Positions 46,285-57,079 are shown, numbered from the stretch's first letter. The stretch: 64,000 nucleotides of DNA from Chinchilla lanigera (GCF_000276665.1 NW_004955418.1:2667628-2731627), one strand, 5' to 3'. Translations and numbers: made by a program. Notes: generated by a model from the sequence alone, not told the origin.

Positions 46285-46790
46285 CCAAAAATTCTTGAAC
46301 ATCCTCCATCCGAAAGGAAGAGACTAATTTCCTCTTCCTGAGTGTGGACTGAACCTTGTGATTTCTGTCTTAAGCAGGAGTGTCTTAAGTAGAAGTGAAG
46401 AGATCTGACCAGGACATAAAAGGCATCCTGACACCTCTCCACCACCTCCTGCTGTCTTGCTCTTGGATTGCTGGCTGTGAGGGAAGCAGCCCCTGCCGAT
46501 TGTGGGGACACTGCCCAGCCATGGGCAGATCCGCAAGAGGTTCCGGGCGCAGTCGGCAAGCTGCTGAAGCCTCCAGGCGAGGGCCACGTCGGTGAGTTTG
46601 GTAAAGGAACCGTGGCACTTGTCAAGGCTTTAGATGGAAAATCCTGAACCAGGACCACCCAGCTAAGCTACTCCCAGATTTTTGTCTCACACAAAAAAAT
46701 TGTGAATATAAATATTTGCTGTTTTGAGCTATCAAATTTGAGGGTGATTTGTTAAGCTATAGTAAATTTTAAAATTGGATTAGGGTTTTC
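46285..46790 (+). mobile_element. Old mammalian LTR, probably MaLR class
   Basis: agagactaatttcctcttcc, tgagtgtggactgaaccttg, aggacataaaaggcatcctg, gtcttgctcttggattgctg, then aaccaggaccacccagctaa, aatataaatatttgctgttt and agggtgatttgttaagct. The opposite-strand 203-codon ORF (46047-46658) overlaps it and is an LTR shadow, not a gene. The subfamily is uncertain. Confidence 0.65.
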
Positions 46791-47490
46791 CATTTTCTAG
46801 CTTTTTAAAAAAAATATAAAATTGACTGTGGCTTCTGAGTTCTTTTTAAAAATATGTAGTTTAGGTCATGAAATTAATAAGAACTTTGATATTAACTCTG
46901 TCTTGAACATGGTGAATGTATTCATCTTTGCTTTTTTACCCTTTCTATGGTTATTCATGGGACCTGGGGATTTAGGACATCTTTTTCATTTTACTTCTTG
47001 GAAAACATTGAAGAAGTTATTTATTCAGTGTATTCTTCCCCCCTTGCCTTTTACCTGTAAAGAGAACACTATGGGAAGGGAATGTTTTCCACTGATGGAG
47101 ATACTTTAATGCATTCTAGACAAAAGAAGGCTTTGATGCTGCCTTCAAGAACCTTCTCACCTTGTTTTTTTCACCTGCTTCTGAAACGTCTCTTGTTTCT
47201 CTGGATTGTCTGTGCTGCCACTCACCAGTGACACTACTGTTTTCTCTCTGCTCATATGAAGTGGAGGTGGTGGGTCCTCTGTATCACCAGGTTCTTACTC
47301 TTTATTTTCTCTCCTTGAAATCCCATAAGTCATACTTTGCTCATATAAAGTTCACATTGGCATTTCAGTTTTAGAAATAATTTCACTAAAAAATGAAACA
47401 GAGGGCAAAATCAAATGAGTAGGCAGATTATGACTTCATGAAGTTAGAGTCTCTTAACTCAGAAACAAGATAAAGCAGAAATTCTGCTCA
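46791..47490. other. No gene recognised
   Basis: ORFs at 46822-47109 and 47162-47374 are hydrophobic by base composition and have no domain. A short degraded antisense ID remnant may lie at about 47496-47565. Confidence 0.35.
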
Positions 47491-47627
47491 AAGCAGCATT
47501 TTCCTGCTCCCCACTACTGGGGATTGAGCAAGACTGAACCTGGAGCTACATGTCTAGCTCTTTTTCTTTTTATTATTATTATTCTAAAGAGTAAAAGAAA
47601 GATAACATAGTAATAGGGGGGCTTACT

Positions 47628-48030
47628 GAATTACAGACAAAGTGGTAGGAAATTATCAATGGTTGCTGTTTTACATATTGTTGTCTACAAGATAGTTTCT
47701 CAGGAAAACAGACAAATAATAGTGAGTTACAGACAAAAGTGGTAGGTTATTATCAATGGTTGTTGTACTATACTTTGGTATCTTCAAAGTGGTTTCTAAA
47801 GAAAATAAATAGAGCTATACATGAGTGACCAATTGAATATTCATTGACTATTTTCAATGGTTGTTGTAGGAAACACATAGTAATAAACGTACATCCACTT
47901 ATGAAATAGCATAGGAACAATACAAACATTATAGAGTTATGGACAGATTAGTAGGAAAATATCAATGGCTGCTGTAATACATGGTGGTATCTTCAAAGTG
48001 ATTTCTCAGGAGGACAGAGATATGCAAGAA
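47628..48030. repeat. Imperfect ~100-bp-period tandem repeat
   Basis: Three clear units start at 47628, 47726 and 47936, each running (t)acagacaaa..tggtagg or a variant, then tatcaatggttgctgt, a ttggtatcttcaaagtg-type block and a tttct(c/a)a(g/a)gaaaa-type block. A degraded unit lies between the second and third (47835-47935, ttttcaatggttgttgtagg). The array directly abuts a retroviral relic on its right. Confidence 0.75.
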
Positions 48031-48640
48031 AGATCTAACAAGTAGTTACAGGCTAATTGTTGTGAAAAATAGCGTATTACCTCCTTACCAGTGACTCCTT
48101 GCACTGAGGCGTGACGGCTGGAAGGAAGGCCAGGATTGAAAAGAAGGACCGAGAGACTTGCACCTGTGTCTAGCAACAAGCTGTTTTCTTTTTGCTCTAT
48201 AGTCATGATTACCTGGGGCTCCTCTATGGAGATGACAGTCTGGCCAGAGGGAGAAGGCAGAGTATGTCCTGGGCCCCCTCATTCCTGTTAGACTAACTGG
48301 TAGGATGGATCTGAGCTCTGGGACCTCCTCTTCAGAGGGCAGACCGATCTCCAGTGGTCAACTTTGCATTCAGGGCATGGCACAGGGGGCTTCTTGGGGC
48401 AGTTCTTCTTGAGGTGGCCTGGCTTTTACAGTGGTAGCAGATGAATGCAGTTGTCGAGTTCTTCTTGGGGCCCCGAGAATTAGACTTAGGGTCTGTTTCT
48501 CTTAGTTCTGCAGCAAAAGCAGCTGCTTTTTCTCAGTCTCTTTGTTTTTTCCCCTTGGCCTCCTCCTCGTCACAACTATAGATACTGAGGAGGCAATTCT
48601 TACTAACATCTCAAGTGAGCCTTTTTCTTTTTCTTTATTT
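48000..48640 (-). pseudogene. Endogenous retrovirus gag-nucleocapsid/protease relic
   Basis: Read on the minus strand, 48480-48340 encodes a CCHC-type zinc-knuckle region (Cys-x2-Cys start, basic residues, later Cys residues) broken by a single-base frameshift. About 140 bases downstream, a frame at 48206-48006 contains an aspartic-protease active-site motif, Leu-Leu-Asp-Thr-Gly-Ala, in a gammaretrovirus/ERV1-like context. The gag-then-protease order is correct for a retrovirus. The coding trace ends where the tandem repeat begins, and no reverse transcriptase, envelope or LTR was found alongside. The frameshift and truncation make it inactive. Class assignment rests on motif order, not on a search. 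Confidence 0.75.
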
Positions 48641-48651
48641 TTCTTTTCTTT

Positions 48652-48762
48652 TCTTTTTTTTTAATTTTGAGACAGGATCTTGCTAAATTTCCAAATTGCC
48701 CAGGTTGGGCTCAAACTTGCCATCATCCTGTCTCAGTCTCCCAGAATGCCTGGATTTATAAG
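48652..48762 (-). mobile_element. B1-like SINE, antisense, diverged
   Basis: aattttgagacaggatcttg, cccaggttgggctcaaactt, catcctgtctcagtctccca, tgcctggatttataag. Confidence 0.75.
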
Positions 48763-48911
48763 TAACTTTTGAAACTCAAGTTTTATAATAACAGTATGCT
48801 TCAAAGTAAAAATCTTCCATTTTGAAATGTAAGCATTAGAGATCAGGATCTCTAGGCATACTTAATGATTTGGAAAAAAAAATCTAGCTGAAACGCACAA
48901 TTTAAAGTGTA

Positions 48912-49040
48912 GGACAGTAGTCCCAGCACTCAGGAAGCTGAGGCAGGAGGATCACTGTGAGTTCAAGGCCAACCTGGGCTACAAAGTGAGTTCAGGTCTA
49001 ACCTGAACTGCATAATGAAACCCTATCTCCAAAAAAAAAG
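48912..49040 (+). mobile_element. 5'-truncated B1-like SINE
   Basis: It begins within the element at cagtagtcccagcactcagg, then gagttcaaggccaacctggg, aaccctatctccaaaaaaaa. An aaagtgtag sequence on both sides suggests a short target-site duplication, so the truncation occurred at insertion. Confidence 0.88.
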
Positions 49041-49044
49041 TGTA

Positions 49045-50275
49045 GAGCATACAATCTCATGTTCCCTGTGATAAGAATCACATAAAAAGCATGGGCATAT
49101 GTGCACAAAGATTAGGAGAACTAGGGAAGGTAAATAGTTATTTCATTTAGGCCTAGATGTTGTAGGTACACTTTTTGAAACCATAAAGTAAAAACCATTC
49201 TGGAAGAAAGCAACATGATGCCTGGGTGGATTTCTGTAAACATACCAAGCTGCAGAATTTTAAAAAGTAAATTGGGCTGGAGTTATGGAGGAGAGAGAAA
49301 GAGCACATTCTTCTCCTCTGGCCTGGGAGAGGCTTCTGAGCTAAGACCTCACTTACACTGGCTGAAAAGCTTCCCTGGGCTTCTTTCCCTTTCCTACTTG
49401 GCCCCATTTCACTGGACTCTGCTTTTCTTCTCTCTTGATAGAAAATATCCAAATTAGTTTACGCTTGATTATGTTGCCCAAGCAAAAAGTAGTAATAGTA
49501 AAATTTCTAAAAAATGGAAGTGTGGTAAGTTCCAATTTTAAAATCAAACCACCAAGGTGGTATCTCAGGAGCTGAGCCTCCTGTCTCCTTTGGCTCCTGA
49601 GAAAAGACTGCCTGTCTCAGCCTCCTATGTTTTGCAGTGCTGGCCTAAGAAAGAATAGCAAGGAAGGCTACAGAGCAGTCCTACAAAACTGCAAAAAAAA
49701 AAAGCAGGCCTGTATATTAGGTCTATATAAAACCATTTATGATCTGTTACGCCCTATTCATTAAATAACATAATAAGCACCACAGGTTATATTACAGATG
49801 TGCCTGTGGTTAACTTTAAAATGTGGCATCTCCAGAAGGAATTGAACTTGGAGATGGGCCAGTTGCATTGCAATGTCAAACTGTTTCCATCTGTGCTGTG
49901 GCTGGCTGAACACTGATCACTTATGCCCGGGTTTAGCACCAGGGACAGCGAGGTCTTTTTCCTCCCTTGGCAAGCAGGGTGGGTGGGTAGACATGGGGCC
50001 AAGGAAGCAGGTCTCTGCAGAGAGGACCCTGGCCCTGACATCGGGGGCTGGGCAGAAGGGATCTTGCAGAAGGCCAGTGGTGTGTCCACAACCTGTGTTT
50101 GCTGTCATGACTGAGATGAAGACAGGTGCCAGGGATGTCCTGGGTGAGCTCTGGGAAGCCCAGGGAGTGGCACTGTCAGCCCTTGGCCTGGCACGTTTGA
50201 GAAAGGTGAGCTTTCACCTTTGTATGTTTTTTGAAATGTCTCACCTCATCCTGTGACCTGTCCACATGCTCCATG
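49045..50275. other. No gene recognised
   Basis: The stretch 49.9-50.25 kb is GC-richer, with overlapping ORFs on both strands (49873-50256 plus, 127 codons; 49787-50089 minus), neither with a domain. A donor-like aaaggtgagc at about 50204 has no matching acceptor or coding support. Confidence 0.3.
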
Positions 50276-50279
50276 GATA

Positions 50280-50635
50280 TCTTAGGCTGCTTTTGCACTT
50301 GTAGCAGAATACCCAAGGCTGGGTAATTTATAGAGCTCAGAGATTTATTTCTTGCAGTTCTAGAGGCTGTGAAGTCTAAGAATGTGGCCTCATAGCTGGG
50401 AAGGCCTTTTTGGTGCACCATAACATGGCAGAGGGCATTGCCTGGTGAGGAAGCCAGTGTAGGGGACAGAAAAAACCCTGGAAAACTCAGCCGCTCCCAC
50501 GACAAAAGCCTTAATTGAGGGCGGTGCCCTCATGGCCTAATCGCTGCTTAGAAGTCCCATCCCTTCTATCGTCACTTTGACAAGTGTTACAATTAAATCC
50601 TAACATAAGTTTCGGAGGGGTTACTGAAGCTATAG
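50280..50635 (-). mobile_element. MaLR-type (MST/MLT-like) LTR, antisense
   Basis: ggctgcttttgcacttgtag, cagaatacccaaggctgggt, aatttatagagctcagagat, ttatttcttgcagttctaga, then cggtgccctcatggcctaat. This is the inverted order of a MaLR LTR (U5/R at the left). Confidence 0.75.
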
Positions 50636-51053
50636 CAACAGGTCAAAATGTGTGTCTTGAATGAGATTTCCTTAACTGATTTTAGTGTCAAAACTTCCAG
50701 AACTTGCCTAAAATAAAAGCCCATTTCTCTTTGCATCTTTTACTCTTTATTTTTTCATTTCTTTCTTACAAGTATCTGCATTTTTTTGTTCAGCTCTCTT
50801 TCAGCTTTAAACTCCAGGTTTTACCTGGAATTTACCTCATTGCCACTAGATACTCTACTCTGTTTCTTATCTCAGATTCTCACCACTGCGGGTCTGCAGG
50901 CATACTCTCCATGCTTGGAAAACTCTCGAGAGATCCCTCTCTAGCTTAGATCTTTTCCACTGGCAGGGCAAACTTATGGTGGAAGAGACTGATTACTTCT
51001 CAAATATTAACCTCAAAAAGTATGGGATTTGAGGGTAAGACCACAGTAGGAGG

Positions 51054-51154
51054 GGCTGGGGATTTAGCTCAGCGGCAAAAGCGCCTGCCTGGCAAGCGCA
51101 AGGTCGTGAGTTCGGTTCCCGGTACCGTAGAAAAACCAAAAAAAAAAAAAAAAA
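51054..51154 (+). mobile_element. ID-like SINE, near consensus
   Basis: gggctggggatttagctcag, cggcaaaagcgcctgcctgg, caagcgcaaggtcgtgagtt, cggttcccggtaccgtagaa and a long A-tail. It appears the least diverged ID copy in the window, flanked by diverged copies of accacagtagg. Confidence 0.96.
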
Positions 51155-51649
51155 CCCACAGTAGGTAGCTTTTATTTTCTTGTATTCTAAGTTTCCACCA
51201 AACATTCAATACACTTCTTATATTTGTAATTTTAAAAGTTGGGATATTTATAATAAATACCTTTGGCTTCCTTTGTAAACCACTATGGGTCTATTATTTT
51301 ATGTAAATTCCTGTTGATATTATATATTTTGCCTTTTAAAGTATGAGTTTATAAGCATTATAAATAGACCATGTATGGTAAAGTAATGATGTCTTTAACT
51401 TATTAAAGACAAATGTCTAAAGGGTGTCATTTTAGAGAGTTATGTGTGCTATACTTCTTTAGTTAAACATTGGATATTAGTTAGGGTCCTCATAAAACTC
51501 GCAAATGAACATAAAACGTCTGAGTATCACTGTCCTTTAATTTTTGGGTCTCTGTGGTAAATAGTAAAATGAATTATAGCAGAATGACTGATGTCTACTG
51601 AGCAGATGCTTGCTGGGTATCTGTATGGGAGGCTGTCAGCTCTGGAAAG

Positions 51650-51815
51650 CAGGACCATGGACCTTGGAGTCATGGAGCTGGGTTCATGTCCTTAACCGCT
51701 TCCTATGTTACCATAAGCAAATTTTCGCCATTCTGAACCATGTTGTTTCTGACTTGCAAGGTCAGGATAATAGAGTGCCTACCTCATAAAGTTAATCAAG
51801 TGAGTGTTAGGAGGA
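51650..51815 (+). mobile_element. MIR SINE
   Basis: gaccttggagtcatggagct, gttaccataagcaaattttc, gcaaggtcaggataatagag, tgcctacctcataaagttaa: the sense MIR core order. Confidence 0.75.
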
Positions 51816-52159
51816 TTATATAACCCACAACATCTGGAGTGGAGGAAGCTCCATGAGATAAGTGTTCCAGCTTCCTCAGGGAGTAAGTTGAGAGGAAATA
51901 AAAATGTTTGCCTTGAAGAAGGGGAGAGGGATTGCTAGAGAGCACGAAAAAGACTGAGGATACAGCGCATTTAGCACAGGATCTGGCAGTGAAAATTATC
52001 ATTGTTGTTATTATTATGTGGCTTCCAAGTTACATTACCCAATAGTTTACTTAAATCAAATAAATGTTCCTGACATCCCATGAAGTGCATTTCCAGGTCT
52101 TACTGTAATTCAACTTGGTCCCTGCTAGGCCATTCAGGGACCACAGAGAAGTGTAATGA

Positions 52160-52375
52160 CATCCCTCATGCTTGTCCTAGTTTTGTTGTTAATTGGATAT
52201 CTTGAACAAATAACTTGTCCATTTCTCCATTTCCTCAGCTATAAAACTTGAATGAATGTCAGGATACCTGCCTCCTAAAGTTGTTGTGAGGATTATTACA
52301 CTACCAGGAACAAAGTGCTGAGCACTATACCTAACACCCAAAGAGCAGTCAATAAATACTGCTTCCTATTATTGT
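52160..52375 (+). mobile_element. MIR SINE
   Basis: gaacaaataacttgtccatt, tttcctcagctataaaactt, acctgcctcctaaagttgtt, gtgaggattattacac, gcagtcaataaatactgctt: nearly full-length MIR. Confidence 0.85.
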
Positions 52376-52482
52376 ATCACAATAGTGAACACTTTCCCTA
52401 TGATCCAATAGGAAAGACAGAAATCATCTGACATGAACATGGAAAACCGCACCCTATGGCCAAGCAAGGTACAGAATATTGA

Positions 52483-52675
52483 AAGATGAGAGAGAGAGAG
52501 AGAGAGAGAGGAGGAAGACAAAGGAAGAGGGAGGAGAAGAGAGGAGAGGAGGGAGGAGGAGAGAGAAAGGAGAAAGGAGAGGGAGAGTTAGAGAAGGATG
52601 GAGTGGGAAGAGAGAAGAGGGGAAGGAGGGGAGAGAGTGGGGAGTGGGAGAGCGACGGGGTGGGGTGCAGTGGGG
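52483..52675 (+). repeat. Long polypurine (GA/GGA)-rich tract
   Basis: About 190 bases of G and A on the plus strand with few pyrimidines, starting with an (AG)n run. Minus-strand frames through it are low-complexity artefacts. Such tracts can form triplex (H-DNA) structures. Confidence 0.93.
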
Positions 52676-52689
52676 AGGAACTGGATAGA

Positions 52690-53140
52690 GGATTTGCGAA
52701 GATACTGGTTCTCATTGTGGATAAGTGAGTTTTTCAGGAGCGTCCCCTCTGATTGTAGGAACTGTGGTCTCTGGGTGCCCAGTGCTCTCTTCAGAGAAAC
52801 AGGGAAACTGCTGCGGATGCAGGGTCAAGATCCCCTCAGATGCTCCCTTTCATGTGCTGAAGTGTTAGTTGTGGCCCCATTAACACTCTGTGATGGGCGC
52901 CTTGGAGGAGCGGAGAGAGAAGCCCAGCTGAGGTAAGGGGAAGCCCAGCTGACCTCGGCCCTGACAGAGCACAGGCACCAGGGGAAAGGGGGGCTCAGAA
53001 AGGCTCAAAGACCTTGTTGGGAGGGGGGCTTGAAGCTGCACCGCAAGTTCTCTGAGGTCCCTGAGTTCTTATCTTTCTCAAGAAACCCTAGTGCCCCAGT
53101 CCCAGTGGCCAGGGCTCCAGGGCTGAGAGGTGCAGAGGTG
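52690..53140. other. Moderate-GC segment with a donor-like site
   Basis: Contains agctgaggtaaggg at about 52925-52938, a good splice-donor match (GAG|GTAAGG), after an open plus frame (52598-52936, 112 codons). No acceptor, promoter or domain accompanies it, so an exon cannot be supported. Confidence 0.25.
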
Positions 53141-53310
53141 AGCGGGAGGGGGCCTGGGTTTGAGTCAGAACATCCGTTTGAGTTCGGGCTCCACCATTTA
53201 GCATTTACAGAGTGGCTTTGGCCGGGTTGCGTTAACCACACTGGACTGCAGTTTCCTCAGCCATCAAGCAGGTTCAGTGATACCTGGTCTGAGCATCTCA
53301 GACTGAACGA
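53140..53310 (+). mobile_element. MIR SINE
   Basis: gtttgagttcgggctccacc, aggctttggccgggttgcgt-like spacing, actgcagtttcctcagccat, ttcagtgatacctggtctga, aacgagctaatacgtatgaa: sense MIR. Confidence 0.7.
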
Positions 53311-53864
53311 GCTAATACGTATGAAACATGAGGTGTTATTCCCAGTGCGCAGTCGCTTTGCCCTTGACTTTGGGTGTGTCTTTAAGTGTCTTGAAAGAAA
53401 CTGATCACTCAAGTCAATGTCTCCATTCCTGACCCTGACAGGACATACAAAGGAGACTGGTTTGTGTAAAGGTCATATACGTTCAGGTGTGCTTCGAACA
53501 TGTTCTTCATTTATTTTTCCGATCAGGGAAATCCCGCTCTCTGGATGACAGGATTCTTACTCATCTTTTTACAATTCGACATAAATACTGTAATCACTTT
53601 AAAGTGACTGGTAGGAAGTGCAGGTTTCTTCAAGACTCCATCATTTACCATAAAGGTGAAAAGATGACCTTGCCTGAAATACAGGATGTAATTATTTCAG
53701 GTTCTGAGAAGAACAGTTCTTTGAACAGATCCTCCCTTTTCTTTGCACATTTCTTAAAAAAAAAAAAAAAAAAAGCAAGCTCTAGCAGGAAAGATGCCAC
53801 AAAAATAGAAATGTCAATTTCTAAAGATCTTGAGGCACTTTCAAAATGATAAATAATTTATTTT

Positions 53865-53975
53865 CAAGCATCCTCAGTATGATTAATCTTATTTTAGAGA
53901 TGAGGCAAGGGAGGCCAATAGGAGTTAAGGGACCTTCCCAAGGTTATAAACAGACAAACCTGGAATGGAAGTCAG
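53865..53975 (-). mobile_element. MIR SINE, antisense
   Basis: atcttattttagagatgagg, ggagttaagggaccttccca, aggttataaacagacaaacc. Confidence 0.75.
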
Positions 53976-54049
53976 TCTGGGGCTTGGAGCTGCTTCTAAC
54001 CAAAGGTGAGTTTATGGACTATGAACTTTTCCATAGGCGCTGTGGGGGT

Positions 54050-54480
54050 CTCACCACCCAGGAGCTCACAACCTAGTGGGGACCCCTCACCCCTGATAAA
54101 AACAAACAGCAATAAAAACTGTAATGAGATATCAAAATGTTATAAACTAGAGGAGAGACTAATTATGCCTCAGGCAGAGGGTTAATCTGGGAATATTTTC
54201 ACAAAGCAGGTGGGATTTGAGCTGAGGCGTGGGAAATGGGTTGGACATTGGAGAGATGGGAGGGGCGACCAAAGCTACACAAACCTAGGTGGAGAATCTG
54301 AGTGGAATCAGTAAGTAGAGTTTGGGAAGCATAGGGGACACGGTTACAAAACAGAAAGTAGCACTGGGGTGTGCACAGTGTATGGCTCAGATTGCCAAGG
54401 ACCTTGAATTTGGACTCAAAGGGTCTGGATTTTCTTAGGCAGGAGGAGCCTCCGGTGGCTTCTGGGTAGGGAAGATATAA
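54050..54480 (-). mobile_element. L2-type LINE fragment, antisense
   Basis: caccacccaggagctcacaa, cctagtggggacccctcacc, aatattttcacaaagcaggt, gggatttgagctgaggcgtg, ggcaggaggagcctccggtg. A related piece continues at about 54560-54770 (cttgtgggatatatta, ggaggcatagatgaggggca, gggaaggcttcctaggggag). Confidence 0.65.
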
Positions 54481-54926
54481 GACACCTTTTCTAAAAGGTG
54501 ACTATGACACCAAGTTAGAAGGAGGGACAACAGGCTGGAAACCCACGAGACATTCACTCATTTAATCATTTAACAAATACTTGTGGGATATATTATTATT
54601 ATTTACTAGTTACAATGCTGGACACTGAGTATACTACATTAAAAAGCGATGTAGCTCTACTCCCGAAGTGAACAAGTATTTACCAAACAGACCAAGAATT
54701 GGTAGTAATAAATTGCTTTGGAGGCATAGATGAGGGGCATCTAAATCAGGGAAGGCTTCCTAGGGGAGGTCTCTCACTCTACTGGAGTGCAGATCATGGG
54801 TAGGGATTGGCTGGTAAATAAGGCGCGGAAGTGCACTCTAGTAATGGGTGTGAGAAGTATGAAATAGCACGACAGGTTCAAGGAACATGGGACTCCATGT
54901 GACTAGGGTTAAAGCCTTAGCAGAAC

Positions 54927-55014
54927 AAGGGTTTGAGGGTGTAACTCAGTGGTAGAGCTCTTGCCTGGTATGTGTGAGGCCCTGGCGTCATCCCTGGCTC
55001 TGCAAAAACAAACA
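54927..55014 (+). mobile_element. ID-like SINE
   Basis: gggtttgagggtgtaactca, gtggtagagctcttgcctgg, ggccctggcgtcatccctgg, (caaa)n tail. Confidence 0.85.
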
Positions 55015-55124
55015 AACACAAACAGGTGCACGTGGGCATGGAGACAAAGCCAGAAAGGTCAGTGGGGCTGGAGCTGGAGTTCTAGATGTGTATGGAAGTT
55101 AAGAAAAGAAATTTCAACCTGAAG

Positions 55125-55325
55125 CTAGGCGCAGCGGTATACCCTCATAATCCCCATATTTGGGAGGCTGAGGTAGGAGAATGCCAAGTTTGAAGCCAAC
55201 CTTGCTCATTTAGCGAGACTCTGTCTCAAAATAAAAAACAGAAAAAAGGGCTAGGGCTGAAGATGTCGCTCAGAGCGGGGCTCAGGGTTTAATCCTCAGT
55301 ACCACCCAAACAAAACAAAACAAAA
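55125..55325 (+). mobile_element. Composite B1+ID SINE
   Basis: gaagctaggcgcagcggtat, atatttgggaggctgaggta, gactctgtctcaaaataaaa, then gctgaagatgtcgctcagag, ttaatcctcagtaccaccca and an (aaaac)n tail. Confidence 0.85.
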
Positions 55326-55871
55326 CATACCTTCACTTTAAGTGCTACTCCAGTCATTCTGGTTAGAGGCGGGAAGGTCTTGTCCTAGGTTGGGGGCAGG
55401 CAGTGAGACCACAAAGGATTTTATTATTTGCATGGCGCATACAGACTAATGCAGAGAGGGATTAAAATTCGTGATAGAGCCGAAGGCTAAATTCTGCTCG
55501 GACACCAAAGTCCTTCAACAGAGGGAAAAAACGAAGACTTGTGGAGGGTGGCAGGCGGTGTTCGGGGAAGGGGTGTGGCTTGAGCGAGAAGGGCACTCTC
55601 GAGGGACTTAGGGAAGGCGGAAGAAGCTTCGCCAGCTTCTGTGTCGTGTGAAGGAAACGCTGTGGCCTTGCAAGGCTTGCCTCATCATACGGATGGTGAT
55701 GGCAATGGTGGGGTGGTGGGAAGCAAGGGGGACAGTGGAACATTTGAACAGAGGACCGGCAGCTGCGCATGACATGGCCTAACTCAGGGCCGTTTGTTTA
55801 GTTGCCGGCTCAGGAGACGGGGAGTATCTCTGATGATCCTGAAGATCGGGCTACAAGATGTGGATCCCTTC

Positions 55872-56308
55872 GAATTCTGTAATTATATGTGTGTTCCTAT
55901 CTTCTTAGGGAGTAGCCATGAAATGAAGAATTTCCCCCCACTACTCAGATACAACCGCAGAGGATTAACTATGCTAGCTAAGCTAAACTGTAGGGTTGAT
56001 GAGAGCGAAGGATTGATTCTAGAAAGTGACCCTCCTGTGGCAGTAGGGTGCTGGGCAGTTTCGCAGGGCTTGCCTTCCCAAACATCACAGTGTATCTCAG
56101 AGCGGTGTTCTGGGACCGGCCTGGGTAACCCTGATGAGTGCCTGTGCACAGAGGGCAATGGTTTGTCAACTGTATCTTCATCAACCCTACAGTTTAGCTT
56201 AGCTAGCATAGTTAATCCTCTGCGGTTGTATCTGAGTAGTGGGGGGAAATTCTTCATTTCATGGCTACTCCCTAAGAAGATAGGAACACACATATAATTA
56301 CAGAATTC
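55872..56308. repeat. Perfect 131-bp inverted repeat
   Basis: The left arm (55872-56002) and right arm (56178-56308) are exact reverse complements over 131 bases, separated by a 175-base spacer. Each outer end begins with an EcoRI-like gaattc. Flanking bases (c on the left, a on the right) do not pair, so the match ends abruptly. The arms are unrelated to any SINE, LTR or LINE I recognise. It produces mirror-image ORFs on both strands, which are artefacts. The right arm belongs to a larger insertion (56172-56374). Confidence 0.98.
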
Positions 56309-56374
56309 AGGAAATGAACTCAGGATCTTGCACGTGCCAGGCAGGTGCTGGGCCACTGAGCTAAATCCCCAGAC
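56172..56374 (-). mobile_element. Chimeric retro-insertion: ID SINE joined to a copy of local sequence
   Basis: A 203-bp insert is bracketed by a perfect 13-bp duplication, tggtttgtcaact, at 56159-56171 and 56375-56387. Read on the minus strand it is an ID-like SINE (56374-56309; plus strand shows gaactcaggatcttgcacgt, gggccactgagctaaatccc) followed by the 131-base arm and six more bases, with no A-tail. The 131 bases match sequence 300 bp to the left exactly, in inverted orientation. The duplication supports a target-primed event. How the local segment was incorporated (template switch, local transcript or 3' transduction) is inference. Confidence 0.8.
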
Positions 56375-56387
56375 TGGTTTGTCAACT

Positions 56388-57079
56388 TTAGACGCCAGTG
56401 ACTGTGCTGAGGCTATCATATGACTCAAGAGTGAAACAAGGGAAGGCCAAAGGACATATGGAAGAAGAGATTAAGAGAGAGAAAGTCAAGAGGGAGGCTC
56501 TAGAAATTGAGTAATTGGATCAGTCCTCCACCTGAAGACCCAGGAAATAGATGTCTAAAGTGATGAGATTCTTAAATTATGGCTAAGGCCTGAGGAAAGA
56601 ATAATGTGCCCTTCACCATAACGGCCTCCTTGGGCTAGAAAACCTCCAGGACTTGGACAGTGGAATGGAAAGGAATATGGACTTATTAGGGAGGCAGGCA
56701 GGCGGAGACCCTCACTGAGGGAAGAACACAGAGACAAGCATCTCGCGGAAGAAATTTCCTAAGCCACAGCCAGTATTGCCTCAAATTCATCTGTGTCTTT
56801 TCAGGAGTAGTTTTATTGCAGTCAGAACATCCTGCCTGAGGGTATGGCAGCGCCTTTGTGATTTAAGGCTAAAGAAAATATGAGAGGTGATGATAGCTCA
56901 AATGATGCCATCTCTGAGCAGCATTCAAAAGAGCTGGCCACCTCGTCCTTCTTGAAACATTCACTTCTCTCAAATTATGTGATATCTCCAGCCTACTATA
57001 CCTCCAATGGTTCTTTTAAAATTTCTTTTGCTGCATTTCTGTCTCTACCTAATGTCCACATGTTGGTGCTCTGGAGAGC
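56388..57079. other. No gene recognised
   Basis: Mixed sequence without an exon or named repeat. Confidence 0.4.

Noticed and set aside
46047..46658. A 203-codon minus-strand ORF
   Set aside because: It runs antisense across an old LTR and its flank, and no domain was seen.
52925..52938. A strong splice-donor match after an open frame
   Set aside because: No acceptor, promoter or coding homology. Single donor-like sites are common by chance.
53487..53849. A 120-codon plus ORF containing a lysine run from an A-rich tract
   Set aside because: No domain recognised, and no target-site duplication was found that would make it a processed pseudogene.
55794..56428. Two ORFs of 167 and 181 codons with identical protein segments on opposite strands
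   Set aside because: They arise from the perfect inverted repeat, which gives the same translation on both strands. Not genes.
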